The translations under genes were made by a program, and so were the position numbers. Shown here one piece after another: positions 8,924 to 16,728 of a DNA stretch of 64,000 bases. The stretch is from Azospirillaceae bacterium (lineage in GTDB: Bacteria > Pseudomonadota > Alphaproteobacteria > Azospirillales > Azospirillaceae). The number at the start of each line of letters is the position of its first letter. The stretch's first letter is position 1. The stretch lies in NCBI GenBank assembly GCA_028283825.1, contig JAPWJW010000001.1:1612001-1676000 (forward strand). The letters run 5' to 3'. The notes below the pieces were generated by a model. The model did not search any database. It worked only from the letters and a program-made list of their open reading frames with translations, and was not told the DNA's origin.

Positions 8924-10461
8924 GCGACCGGACCTCCCCCGCCCCACTGACCGCCGGCCTGTTTCCCGCCATGGTCTTCATCGCCGCCCTGGCGCTGGCC
9001 GGCGGTATCGCCGACATGGCGCTGTCCGGCGGCTTCCTGGGACAGGCCACCATCAACGGCTGGCGCCATGCCATCCTGGCCGCCGGCGACGGGCCGTACT
9101 TCCGTTTTCACTTCTCGACCGCCTATCCCCTGCTGCCGTTCTACATGAACATGGTGGCGGCGTGGGTTCCGGGCCTGGGCGGCCTGCCCATCCCGCTGGC
9201 GGTGAACACGCTGGTGCTGGCGGCCCTGGCCGTGTCGCTGGTGCGCGGTTTCATCCAGGCTGGCTATGGCCCGGCAACGGCGCTGATCGCCGGCCTGCTG
9301 CTGGCCCTGCACCCCTACGCCCTGGCGGAGGCTGGCCTGGGCAGCGGCATCCCCATGGCCCTGCTGGCCATGACCTGGTTCACCCGGGCCGTCATCCGCC
9401 TGCGGGTGGAGGGGGGCGTGGACGCCATGGCGGTGGCCGGCGGCTGCCTGGTGCTGATGTTCCTGGCCGATCCGGCGGGTGCCTTCGTGCTGGTCGGCAT
9501 GCTGCCCTTCCTGGCGGGTTTGCTGCCGCCGGCGTTGATCATCAGTTCCGCCGTGGGCGGTTTCCTGGTGGTGCTGTTCCCGGTGGGCATCACCCTGCTG
9601 GCCCTGCTGTACATGAACTGGCTGTTCCATGGCGACGCGCTGGCCTTCCTGAAGGGCACGCCGGATGCCGCCGCCAGCGGTACGCCCTGGCTGATGGGGG
9701 CCGGTGGCAACTTTGGTGAAGTGTTCCTGGTCGGCGCCGTGGCGGCGGTCGTGACAGCACCCCTGATCATCGCCGGGGTGATGGCGCTGCGCCGCACCGG
9801 CCTGCTGCGCACCGCCGTGCTGCTGCCGGTGGTCGGCGTGTTCGCGGCCCTGATCCTGGCGTCACTGACCGCCAAGGCGCCCTATCCCGGCACCATCCTG
9901 GCCTTCCTGGTGCCGGTGGCGGCCGTGATCGCCGCCATCACCGGCGCCCGCCGGCTGTCGGCCCTGACCTTGCTGCTGCTGGCGCTGGCCGGCTGGGCGG
10001 GAGGTGGCGTGGTCATGGCCCTCTATCCCACGCCGGGCACGCTGGCCTGGCGCGCGGCCCTGGCCCATCCGGTGGGCGTCCCCGTGGCCGGAACGGTGGA
10101 GCAAGCGGTTGGCCTGTTCCTGCGGGATCTGGACGACGTGGCGCTGGATCCGGCCACAGCCGCGGCGGTGGTGGATGCGCGCGGCCGGGCCGACGGCCTG
10201 GTCCTGCCCACCTCCGACCGGCTGAAGACCTCCCTGCTGCTGCGCCGGTTGGACATGGCCTACGTCGTGGTGCCCGATCCGGAAAGCGGCCTGGCCGGAC
10301 GGCAGGATCTGTTCAACCAGGCCTTCCCCACCCTGTACGATCATGGCCGCGACGGTTACCGCCTGGCCTTCGAGCGCGCCGGTTGGCGCGTTTACCAACG
10401 TGTATCATCCGTGCCGGCGCCCCCCGCGCCCGGCCCGGAGAATAGGGAGCACGCGCCATGA
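8920..10461 (+). CDS. Polytopic membrane protein of the exopolysaccharide operon
   Basis: A 513-residue protein with about ten hydrophobic segments between residues 15 and 375, then a soluble C-terminal part of about 130 residues. The pattern of an early membrane helix, an external loop, repeated Leu/Ala-rich helices and a C-terminal soluble domain resembles GT-C glycosyltransferases or lipid-linked sugar transferases, but I do not see a decisive acidic DxD-type motif in the first loop. The start overlaps the GT2 stop (ATGA), and the next gene overlaps its stop in the same way, so its expression is tied to the synthase. A role in decorating, initiating or translocating the polymer is inference. 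It could also be an acyltransferase-like or structural membrane subunit. Confidence 0.7.
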   Translation: MSDRTSPAPLTAGLFPAMVFIAALALAGGIADMALSGGFLGQATINGWRHAILAAGDGPYFRFHFSTAYPLLPFYMNMVAAWVPGLGGLPIPLAVNTLVLAALAVSLVRGFIQAGYGPATALIAGLLLALHPYALAEAGLGSGIPMALLAMTWFTRAVIRLRVEGGVDAMAVAGGCLVLMFLADPAGAFVLVGMLPFLAGLLPPALIISSAVGGFLVVLFPVGITLLALLYMNWLFHGDALAFLKGTPDAAASGTPWLMGAGGNFGEVFLVGAVAAVVTAPLIIAGVMALRRTGLLRTAVLLPVVGVFAALILASLTAKAPYPGTILAFLVPVAAVIAAITGARRLSALTLLLLALAGWAGGGVVMALYPTPGTLAWRAALAHPVGVPVAGTVEQAVGLFLRDLDDVALDPATAAAVVDARGRADGLVLPTSDRLKTSLLLRRLDMAYVVVPDPESGLAGRQDLFNQAFPTLYDHGRDGYRLAFERAGWRVYQRVSSVPAPPAPGPENREHAP

Positions 10462-11414
10462 TCCTCATCGTCGACGATTTGCCCGAGATGAGGATGCACC
10501 TGCGCATCATCCTGGAGGAAACCGGCTACGGCCCGGTGGCGGAGGCCGCCAGCACGCAGGAGGCCTACCGCTACCTGAAGCTGGATGAGCCTGACGCCGA
10601 CCCGCCGCCGGTGTCGGTGGTGCTGATGGACATCCAGCTGGGCGACGGCGACGGCGTCGACGCCACCTGCCGCATCAAGGCCGATCCCCGCTACGCCACC
10701 CTGGCCGTCATCATGGTGACCGCCATGGAGGAAGAGGAATACCTGAACCAGGCCTTCATCGCCGGCGCCATTGATTACGTCATGAAACCGGCCCAGCCGG
10801 TGTCGCTGGTGACCCGCGTGCGCGCCGCCCTGCAACTGAAGCTGGAGGCGGAACGCCGGACCCGGCGGGAGGAGGAGCTGGTGACCGCCAACGCCGCCCT
10901 GCAGCGCACCCTGGCATCCATGGGCCCCGGCATCGACCATGCCACCGGCCTGCCCGACGCCCGTGCGCTGGAGGTGCTGCTGACCCGCCGGCAGGAAATG
11001 CGCCGCCGCCCCGCCCTGGTGCTGGTGGCCACCGACGCCTACGCCAGTTATGTCGGCGTGCTGGGGGCGGAGGCCGGCGCCACCCTGACGGCGCAGCTTT
11101 CCCAGGTGGTGGGGGCCGTGTCCGGCAAGGTCGGTTACCAGATGACGGTGGCCGACATCGCCACCCTGGCGGTGATCGTGGAACCGTCGGAGGAGGCGCT
11201 GTCGCTGGCCGGCCGCATCCAGGCCGCCATCGCCGTCGCCAACCTGATGCACCCCATGTCGTCCATCGCCAACCGCGTCACCGCCAGCATCGCCGTGGTG
11301 GGACCGGAAGCCCTGGCCAACGGCGGCTTGGCACGGGCCCTGAGCGCGGTTGAAGACGCCAAGCGCGACGGCGGCAACCGCATCGTCCCCATCGGCCTGA
11401 CGCCCAAGACATGA
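10458..11414 (+). CDS. Response regulator: REC plus degenerate GGDEF domain
   Basis: A 318-residue cytoplasmic protein. Residues 1-120 are a receiver domain with ILIVDD, the phospho-acceptor Asp in LMDIQLGDGDG, the Thr in MVTAM and the Lys in YVMKPAQP. A short coiled stretch (LKLEAERRTRREEEL) leads to a domain that begins HATGLPDARALEVLL, recognisable as the DxLTGLPNR start of a GGDEF domain. The catalytic GGDEF position instead reads VADIATLAVIV, so no cyclase activity is expected. It overlaps both neighbours by four bases within the exopolysaccharide operon. It may act as a phosphorylation-controlled partner of the synthase or as a c-di-GMP/GTP sensor; this is inference from the missing motif and context. 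Confidence 0.85.
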   Translation: MILIVDDLPEMRMHLRIILEETGYGPVAEAASTQEAYRYLKLDEPDADPPPVSVVLMDIQLGDGDGVDATCRIKADPRYATLAVIMVTAMEEEEYLNQAFIAGAIDYVMKPAQPVSLVTRVRAALQLKLEAERRTRREEELVTANAALQRTLASMGPGIDHATGLPDARALEVLLTRRQEMRRRPALVLVATDAYASYVGVLGAEAGATLTAQLSQVVGAVSGKVGYQMTVADIATLAVIVEPSEEALSLAGRIQAAIAVANLMHPMSSIANRVTASIAVVGPEALANGGLARALSAVEDAKRDGGNRIVPIGLTPKT

Positions 11415-12241
11415 AGATCCCCGCCATGAACCCTCGGAAGACCTGCGCCTTCGCCCTGGCCGCCTCCGCCCTGGTCCTGCTGTCCAGCGGCAGCGCCTGG
11501 GCCGGCGCCTGGCCCACCACGGCCGGCACGGTGGACACCATCACCAGCATTTCCGACATGACCTCCTCCTCCCCCGCGGCGGGCCAGGTCATCCAGGGTT
11601 CCAACAGTTTCGAGAAGTTCGAGGTCAGCCCCCTGATCTCCTACGGCCTGACCGACAGCACCACCGTGCAGGTGCAGCCGCGCTGGCAGCAGCTGACCGC
11701 CCGCGACGTCAACGGCAACACCACCCGCACCTCGGGCTTTTCGGACCTGGAGGTCGCGGGCCGCTTCCGCCTGTGGTCGGACGACCAGACCGGTTCCGTC
11801 TTTTCCGTCCAGCCGCTGGTCAGCCTGCCCACGGGCTACGATCCCGACCGCCAGCCGGCGCTGGGATCCGGCCACCCGGATTATGAGATGCGGGCGCTGT
11901 ACGGCACCAACCTGAACATCCTGGGCCTGCCCGCCTTCTTCGATGGCGAGCTGGCCTACCGTGCCCGCACCGGCCCGCCGGCGGACGAGGCCAAGCTGGA
12001 CCTGACCCTGGGCGTGCGTCCCGACGACAAGTGGATGCTGCTGGCCCAGTCCTTCACCACCCTGACGGTGGGCAATGCCGGCCAGGGCTACCAGCCCTAC
12101 AAGATCTCCAAGCTGGAATTCTCCGTCGTCCGCAGCCTGACGGACCACATCTCCCTGCAATTCGGCTACGAGTTCTCGCCCTACTACGAAAACTTAGGGT
12201 CGGAGAACACCTGGCTGGGCGGGGTGTGGGTCAGTTTCTGA
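11411..12241 (+). CDS. Outer-membrane beta-barrel protein of the exopolysaccharide operon
   Basis: A 276-residue secreted protein with a signal peptide (FALAASALVLLSSGSAWA, cleavage before GAWPTT) and alternating amphipathic strands, ending in GGVWVSF with the C-terminal aromatic typical of barrels assembled by the Bam machinery. Strands such as ESFEKFEVSPLISYGL-like segments and FSDLEVAGRFRLW resemble the MetA-pathway/transporter family of small barrels. It is the last gene of the operon, starts inside the previous stop (ATGA), and is followed by a strong hairpin terminator. By position it may be the outer-membrane exit or an accessory channel for the polymer. Its size is much smaller than BcsC and it has no TPR repeats, so a direct BcsC equivalence is not supported. 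Confidence 0.72.
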   Translation: MKIPAMNPRKTCAFALAASALVLLSSGSAWAGAWPTTAGTVDTITSISDMTSSSPAAGQVIQGSNSFEKFEVSPLISYGLTDSTTVQVQPRWQQLTARDVNGNTTRTSGFSDLEVAGRFRLWSDDQTGSVFSVQPLVSLPTGYDPDRQPALGSGHPDYEMRALYGTNLNILGLPAFFDGELAYRARTGPPADEAKLDLTLGVRPDDKWMLLAQSFTTLTVGNAGQGYQPYKISKLEFSVVRSLTDHISLQFGYEFSPYYENLGSENTWLGGVWVSF

Positions 12242-12249
12242 CCTGGAAA

Positions 12250-12287
12250 GGGCTGTGGTGCCAACCACAGCCCCGCTCCCAAGTTTT
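12250..12287 (+). terminator. Rho-independent terminator of the exopolysaccharide operon
   Basis: Perfect 10-bp stem GGGCTGTGGT (12250-12259) and ACCACAGCCC (12264-12273) with a GCCA loop, followed by GTTTTT at 12283-12287. It begins nine bases after the stop of the outer-membrane barrel gene and ends just before the convergent AttH-like gene. Confidence 0.85.
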
Positions 12288-13781
12288 TCAGTCCCCGGCC
12301 AGCAGGGCCAGCGCCCGGGCCGTTATTTGGGAGACCGGTTGCAGGCCGACCGCTTCCAGGAAGCCGACGCCGCCGGCGCGGGTTCCCGTGATGTCCATGT
12401 AGTCGGCCGGCGTTTCTGAGGAAATCTGGCCGGTGGGCTCATTGAAGGTGCCGTCGTAGTGCCAGGGCAAGGCCAGGCCGGACAGCGGACTTCCCAGCTT
12501 GAGCAGATCATCCACCTGGTTGCCGATCCCGCTATAGGACCGGCCGACGGGGATGGGGGCGGTAAGGCCGCTGGTGGATCCGACGGGGATCGGAAACTCC
12601 GCGACGGCGTTGGTCTGGATATTCCCGTTCACCCAGTACGCCGCCCAGGCGTTGTTCTGTGGGGTGAGGAAATAACCGTAGGAGAAGTCGAGGTTCGACG
12701 TCACCTCGCCCATGATGAAGGCCGCGCCCGTCAGCGCGCTGTTGTCCTTGAAATTGAAATACTGCCACAGCCAGCCGTTGGTGGGCTTTGGGTCGTCGAT
12801 GAAGGGGATGCTGGTGTCACCGGCCGGATTGTGGATGCTGGTCATCATCAGCTGGTGGTCCGTCCAGCCCACGCCCGACAGCACCGTGTATTCCATACCC
12901 CCGACGCAGACCGAGCCGGTCACGTCCAGCTGCGGCCAGCTGTAGTACATGCCTGGGGTCGGCAGCGAGGTCATGCCGGTGCCGCCGGTGCCGGCGCCCA
13001 GCAGGGTGGAGGCCTGTGGCACGCCTTGCAGGAAAAAGCCCTGATCATCGGCCACGAAATCACGCGTGCTCAGCGTGAGGGCGACGGTGATGTTGTCGCC
13101 ATCCGCCACGGACACGCTCAACGGCATCACGATGTCGTTACCGGTCGCCGCACCGTTGCCGGTCAGCTGGTCAGGGCCGACGCCAAGGAAAAACGGCTGG
13201 CCCGGCGTGCTGAAGCTGGCCGTCCCGCCGGCGGCGGGCCATTGGTAATTGGGCGTGCGCCGGACGATGCGCGTGGGTTCGCCCGGCATGTCGAGGGTGA
13301 CGGTGGCGACGTTGGAGAAGACGGAAGCCTGCTCATCCGTCCACCCGGCGCTCTCCTGCGCCGACAGGCCGCACGCCCGGAATTTCAGCATGGACAGCAG
13401 GAAGGCCAGGCGCCCCTTCTTGCCGTTGGCGTCCTGGACGTCCAGGTGGGCGCCGACCCAATACCATTCATCGCCCATCTGGCCGTGCATGTGATGGTCC
13501 TGGGGGAAGGCGATATCGGCATACACCGCGTGCGGCAGCTGGATGGTGGAGCCCGCCGGCAGCGGCACCGCCATATCGATGCTGGACGCCCGGCCCAGCA
13601 GCGAGCGGATCACCGCCATGGTGGACGCCGGATCCTTGCGGAAACTCAAGGACGCCGCCGCTTCCGTGAGCTGGCCGAAATAAGGAATGGCCAGCGTGTT
13701 CCCGGTGTTGGGATCGATGGTCGCCTGGATCTGATTGAGATAGGAGATGATCACCTGTGAAAGCTGCGCCGGCCCCGACAT
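12288..13781 (-). CDS. AttH/CrtC-like lipocalin-type domain protein
   Basis: A 497-residue protein with no signal peptide or membrane helix. The middle and C-terminal parts resemble the AttH / hydroxyneurosporene synthase (CrtC) superfamily. Visible hallmarks are GMYYSWPQLDVTGSVCVGG, followed by LSGVGWTDHQ, matching the family's G-x-x-W-x-DH segment, and a later WLWQYFNFKD strand. Known relatives include carotenoid hydratases and predicted secreted lipocalin-like hydrolases. No carotenoid genes are nearby, so a carotenoid role is unlikely and the substrate is unknown. The ATG at 13781 follows GAGGGG. It is convergent with the exopolysaccharide operon across a shared terminator. An AT-rich upstream stretch probably holds its own promoter. 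Confidence 0.6.
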   Translation of the reverse strand: MSGPAQLSQVIISYLNQIQATIDPNTGNTLAIPYFGQLTEAAASLSFRKDPASTMAVIRSLLGRASSIDMAVPLPAGSTIQLPHAVYADIAFPQDHHMHGQMGDEWYWVGAHLDVQDANGKKGRLAFLLSMLKFRACGLSAQESAGWTDEQASVFSNVATVTLDMPGEPTRIVRRTPNYQWPAAGGTASFSTPGQPFFLGVGPDQLTGNGAATGNDIVMPLSVSVADGDNITVALTLSTRDFVADDQGFFLQGVPQASTLLGAGTGGTGMTSLPTPGMYYSWPQLDVTGSVCVGGMEYTVLSGVGWTDHQLMMTSIHNPAGDTSIPFIDDPKPTNGWLWQYFNFKDNSALTGAAFIMGEVTSNLDFSYGYFLTPQNNAWAAYWVNGNIQTNAVAEFPIPVGSTSGLTAPIPVGRSYSGIGNQVDDLLKLGSPLSGLALPWHYDGTFNEPTGQISSETPADYMDITGTRAGGVGFLEAVGLQPVSQITARALALLAGD

Positions 13782-14068
13782 TTTCCCCTCTATGGCATGA
13801 TGGACAACCTATAAGGGCATTTTATATAAAATTTTTCCTAATTTCTAAATTGCATAATTGCGCCACACAGGAAAAAATTGCCGGGCGGCATGGTTGCACA
13901 TGCAATGAGAGTGTTTCGCCGCGGGCGAAAGTGCGCTGTTGTATCCCAAACACCCCCGGCCGCTCTGATAACCGGGGCGTCTTCAGCGGGCATCCGGTCG
14001 GAAAGCGGCCCTGGATGATCGGTGGGCGCGTCCTACATTGAACGAAATGCCGGTCCTCTCAAGGCCAT
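13782..14068. other. Non-coding region upstream of the AttH-like gene
   Basis: No convincing gene. The stretch 13803-13862 is strikingly AT-rich (runs such as TTATATAAAATTTTT) against a GC-rich background, and reads toward the AttH-like start on the minus strand, so it probably contains that gene's promoter. The remainder up to the downstream hairpin shows no structure I can name. Confidence 0.5.
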
Positions 14069-14102
14069 GCCGGCGGCCAAGGCTCATGTCCTGGCCGCCG
14101 GC
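14069..14102 (-). terminator. Hairpin downstream of the SPFH gene
   Basis: Inverted repeat GCCGGCGGCCAAGG (14069-14082) and CCTGGCCGCCGGC (14090-14102), with one bulged base and a seven-base loop, ten bases beyond the SPFH gene stop on the minus strand. There is no T-run, so its role as a terminator is likely but not certain. Confidence 0.6.
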
Positions 14103-14112
14103 AATCCTTAGA

Positions 14113-16077
14113 TCACGACAAGGCTTCCGGGGTCTTGCCCCGTTTCACCAGCTGGTCCAGGCCGCCCTGGGCCATCAGCAGGCTGACCAGCGCGTCCACC
14201 AGGGTGCCGTGGCCGGCCTCATTGCCGCCCATGGTGACGGTCGGCACCAGCGGCACCTTGGCCTGGGTGATGGCGGTGGCCAGCATGCCCGCCACTTCCT
14301 TCGACAGGGCGGCCTCCGATCCGCCGAAGGCGTCGACCTGGGCCTTGGCGGCCTGGGCGTTGGCCTCGCCGATGGCGGCGACGCGGTCGGCCTCGGCCCG
14401 GCCTTCGGTGCGGGTGCGCATGGCGGTGGCCTCGGCCGTCACCTTGGTCGCCTCCGCCTCCTGGGTCTTGCGGGCCAGTTCGGCGCGACCGTGGTTCTGC
14501 GCCACCTCGATGGAGACGGCCGACTTGGTCAGGTCACCCTGGGCAGCCGCCCGCGCCTCCGCCGCGCGCAGCTCCAGTTCCTTGGCGGCGGCCAGTTGCT
14601 GGCTTTCATAGGTCTCCACCTTTTCCCGGGCGACCTGCCGGGCGCGCAGCTGTTCAAAGATGGTGTCGATGTGGGTGTCGCCCTTGGCGGCGCGCGGCGT
14701 GCCGATCATCACCTCCTTCACGTTCAGGCGGTACTTGGCGAAGCGCGCGCTCATGGCGGCCAGGGCCTCGCGCTGCACCTCCGCCCGCTGGTTCACCAGT
14801 TCGATCAGGGTGCGGCTTTGGGCGGCGTCCTTGAACCAGGCGCTGACCATGGGGTCCAGGGTCTGTTCCACCAGCTTCTTGATGTCGGCGAACTGTTGCA
14901 CCACCCAGGGGGCGTCGTCGTAACCGATGTGCACCACGATGGACAGGGGCAGCACCGGTTCGAACGCGTCCTTGGTGATCAGCTTGATCTCCGCCAAATT
15001 GTCGTCGAAGCCGTGGGCCTCGCTGCGCCCCTCGATCCAGCGCAGGACGAAGTTGGTGGTGGGCACCGTGCTGACCTTCACGGCATAGGGGTTGATGGCG
15101 TACTTGCCGGGGTGCAGGGGCGTTTGCCACACGCCGCGCTGGCCCTGGGCCACCAGTTCGCCATGCTTGTGGTCGCTGCCCGACACGTCAGCCCCGCGCG
15201 GACCGGTAAAGCTGACCACCACGCCGACATTGCCGATTTCCACGTGGGTCTTGGGCCGCACCTCGATGGTCGCGAACAGGCGGTTGACGTAGTAGGTGCC
15301 CTCCACCAGCACCTGTTCCTGCCGGCCGCGACGGCCGCCGGCGGCCAGGAAGGTTTCCGGATCCTGGAAGCTGTTGTGGAAGGTGGTGCCGTCGGCGGCA
15401 TGCGTGCCCACCGTGGGGGCGATGATCTCGCCATGGTCCAGGGCCGGGCCGTCATGGACGGTGACCACGCCCACGGAGTCCTCATGGTCGCGGATGATCA
15501 GGGGGCGGAAGCCGTCGCGTTCCTGGATCAGGTCGCGCATCACCGCCACCGCGCGCTGGTCGCTGCTGTCGCCGATGGCGATCATGTGGGTGGCGGATTC
15601 GGTGAAGACGATGAACTGCGCGGTGTTGATGGCGTAGACGCCCTCACGCAGGATGCGGCGCTGGGGGCCGCGCTGGCCGCCCTGCTGCATGAAGGTGCGG
15701 GCGTTCTCCACCCCCACCCCGACCGGCCAGCGGGCCAGGGTCTGGGCGTTGGGCAGGGCCTGGCCGCCCCGGGCGAACAGATAGGCCAGGCTGCCCTGGG
15801 GCACCGTCACCAGATTGGCGCGGTGCACGCGGTATTGCAGCGGCATGAAGAAATGAAAGCCGCCGCGCAGGGTTTCCGGCCGGAAACCGGCCTCACCGGC
15901 CAGCGCCAGGAAACCTTCCTGCAAGGGGCGGCCGGCGGCCCACAGCTTTTCCACGATGCCCACGGCGTCGTTGCGGATGTAGACGATGGTGCCGGTGGCA
16001 AAGGCGAGGATGAGAATACCCAGGGCGCCACCGACGACATAGGCGGTGGGCAGCACCCAAGACGGGAACTCCAGCAT
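14113..16077 (-). CDS. SPFH/flotillin-like membrane protein
   Basis: A 654-residue protein with one N-terminal membrane helix (PTAYVVGGALGILILAFATGTIVYI), a long SPFH/band-7-like region, and an Ala/Glu-rich coiled-coil from about residue 480 to 600 (ELRAAEARAAAQGDL, RTRTEGRAEADRVAAIGEAN), as in flotillins. Flotillins scaffold ordered membrane domains. At 654 residues it is longer than typical bacterial flotillins (about 500), with an enlarged SPFH section. The open frame extends to 16188, but the ATG at 16077 has AACGAGG just upstream and puts the membrane helix at the N-terminus. No NfeD-type partner gene is adjacent. It is transcribed alone, with a hairpin after its stop. Confidence 0.85.
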   Translation of the reverse strand: MLEFPSWVLPTAYVVGGALGILILAFATGTIVYIRNDAVGIVEKLWAAGRPLQEGFLALAGEAGFRPETLRGGFHFFMPLQYRVHRANLVTVPQGSLAYLFARGGQALPNAQTLARWPVGVGVENARTFMQQGGQRGPQRRILREGVYAINTAQFIVFTESATHMIAIGDSSDQRAVAVMRDLIQERDGFRPLIIRDHEDSVGVVTVHDGPALDHGEIIAPTVGTHAADGTTFHNSFQDPETFLAAGGRRGRQEQVLVEGTYYVNRLFATIEVRPKTHVEIGNVGVVVSFTGPRGADVSGSDHKHGELVAQGQRGVWQTPLHPGKYAINPYAVKVSTVPTTNFVLRWIEGRSEAHGFDDNLAEIKLITKDAFEPVLPLSIVVHIGYDDAPWVVQQFADIKKLVEQTLDPMVSAWFKDAAQSRTLIELVNQRAEVQREALAAMSARFAKYRLNVKEVMIGTPRAAKGDTHIDTIFEQLRARQVAREKVETYESQQLAAAKELELRAAEARAAAQGDLTKSAVSIEVAQNHGRAELARKTQEAEATKVTAEATAMRTRTEGRAEADRVAAIGEANAQAAKAQVDAFGGSEAALSKEVAGMLATAITQAKVPLVPTVTMGGNEAGHGTLVDALVSLLMAQGGLDQLVKRGKTPEALS

Positions 16078-16537
16078 GAAAGCCTCGTTCGGCGGACCAG
16101 GACGATAGGCGCCCGGGCCGGGTCCGCGGGCGGATTCCGGGCGCAGAACCGCGAGGACCGCCACCCCAAGCAAACGGGCGTCCGGCATCGCGGAATGGGG
16201 CTGGGATGGAATTGGGGAAAGCGTCAGGTGGCCGCCGGTGTCAGGAGCGGCGCTGGCTCATGTCGATCTCGATGAGGCCTCAGACACGGACGAACGATCC
16301 GGCGGCGATGCGCCATTGGGTCGTCAGGGGGAACAGGGAACCCAAGCAACGCAGACGCTGCATCAGGGGGTATCCGAACCGTTGTCGATGAAACGGATAT
16401 TACCATGACGGCCGTGTGACACAACGCACAGGCGCAATGCCGGCGCCTTCAGCCAGCAGCGCGCGCCGCGCATACCGGTTGGCGTGGACAAGATGTCCGA
16501 ACGGAGTCCACCCGCATCCGCCTCGATTGCCCTTGAC

Positions 16538-16581
16538 CCATATCCAGAACAGAGTATTTCCATATCCAGGACACGATATTC
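16538..16581 (+). repeat. Two tandem 22-bp direct repeats upstream of the porin
   Basis: Unit 1 is 16538-16559 and unit 2 is 16560-16581, directly abutting. Both begin CCATATCCAG; 17 of 22 positions match. A 22-bp period puts the two units on the same face of the helix, as expected for a dimeric activator. The spacing recalls Pho boxes, but the bases do not match the TGTCA-type consensus clearly. Confidence 0.55.
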
Positions 16582-16608
16582 TTTCACTTATACAGGAAAA
16601 AATCAGAA

Positions 16609-16630
16609 TTCATGATCGATCCATCATGAA
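16609..16630. promoter_or_regulatory. Perfect inverted repeat upstream of the porin
   Basis: TTCATGAT (16609-16616), six-base spacer, ATCATGAA (16623-16630). A perfect 8-bp dyad about 98 bases before the porin start in AT-rich DNA, so a candidate operator. Confidence 0.45.
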
Positions 16631-16728
16631 ATAATATCGACGTCATGCAATAAAGCTTTAAATATAGCGTCTAAAATTGGACCCACGCCCGAATGGGTGA
16701 AATCGAATATCGATGAAGGGTCCTTAAA

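Larger units (their letters stand above)
16078..16728. other. 651-base non-coding region before the porin
   Basis: Several short frames exist on both strands, but none has a ribosome site or recognisable product. The left half holds the SPFH promoter. The right half (16535-16728) is AT-rich and holds a tandem 22-bp direct repeat and an 8-bp inverted repeat, listed separately, and leads into the OprO/OprP-like porin. Confidence 0.55.

Noticed and set aside
14038-16275. 745-residue plus-strand frame opposite the SPFH gene
   Set aside because: His/Gly/Gln-rich shadow; the minus strand has a membrane helix, band-7 region and coiled-coil with a good ribosome site.
16538-16581. Calling the porin repeats a Pho box
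   Set aside because: The spacing is suggestive, but the bases do not match the TGTCA-type consensus well enough on either strand.
16363-16634. Short frames in the porin upstream region (74 and 72 residues)
   Set aside because: No ribosome site, no recognisable sequence, and they overlap the repeats of the control region.
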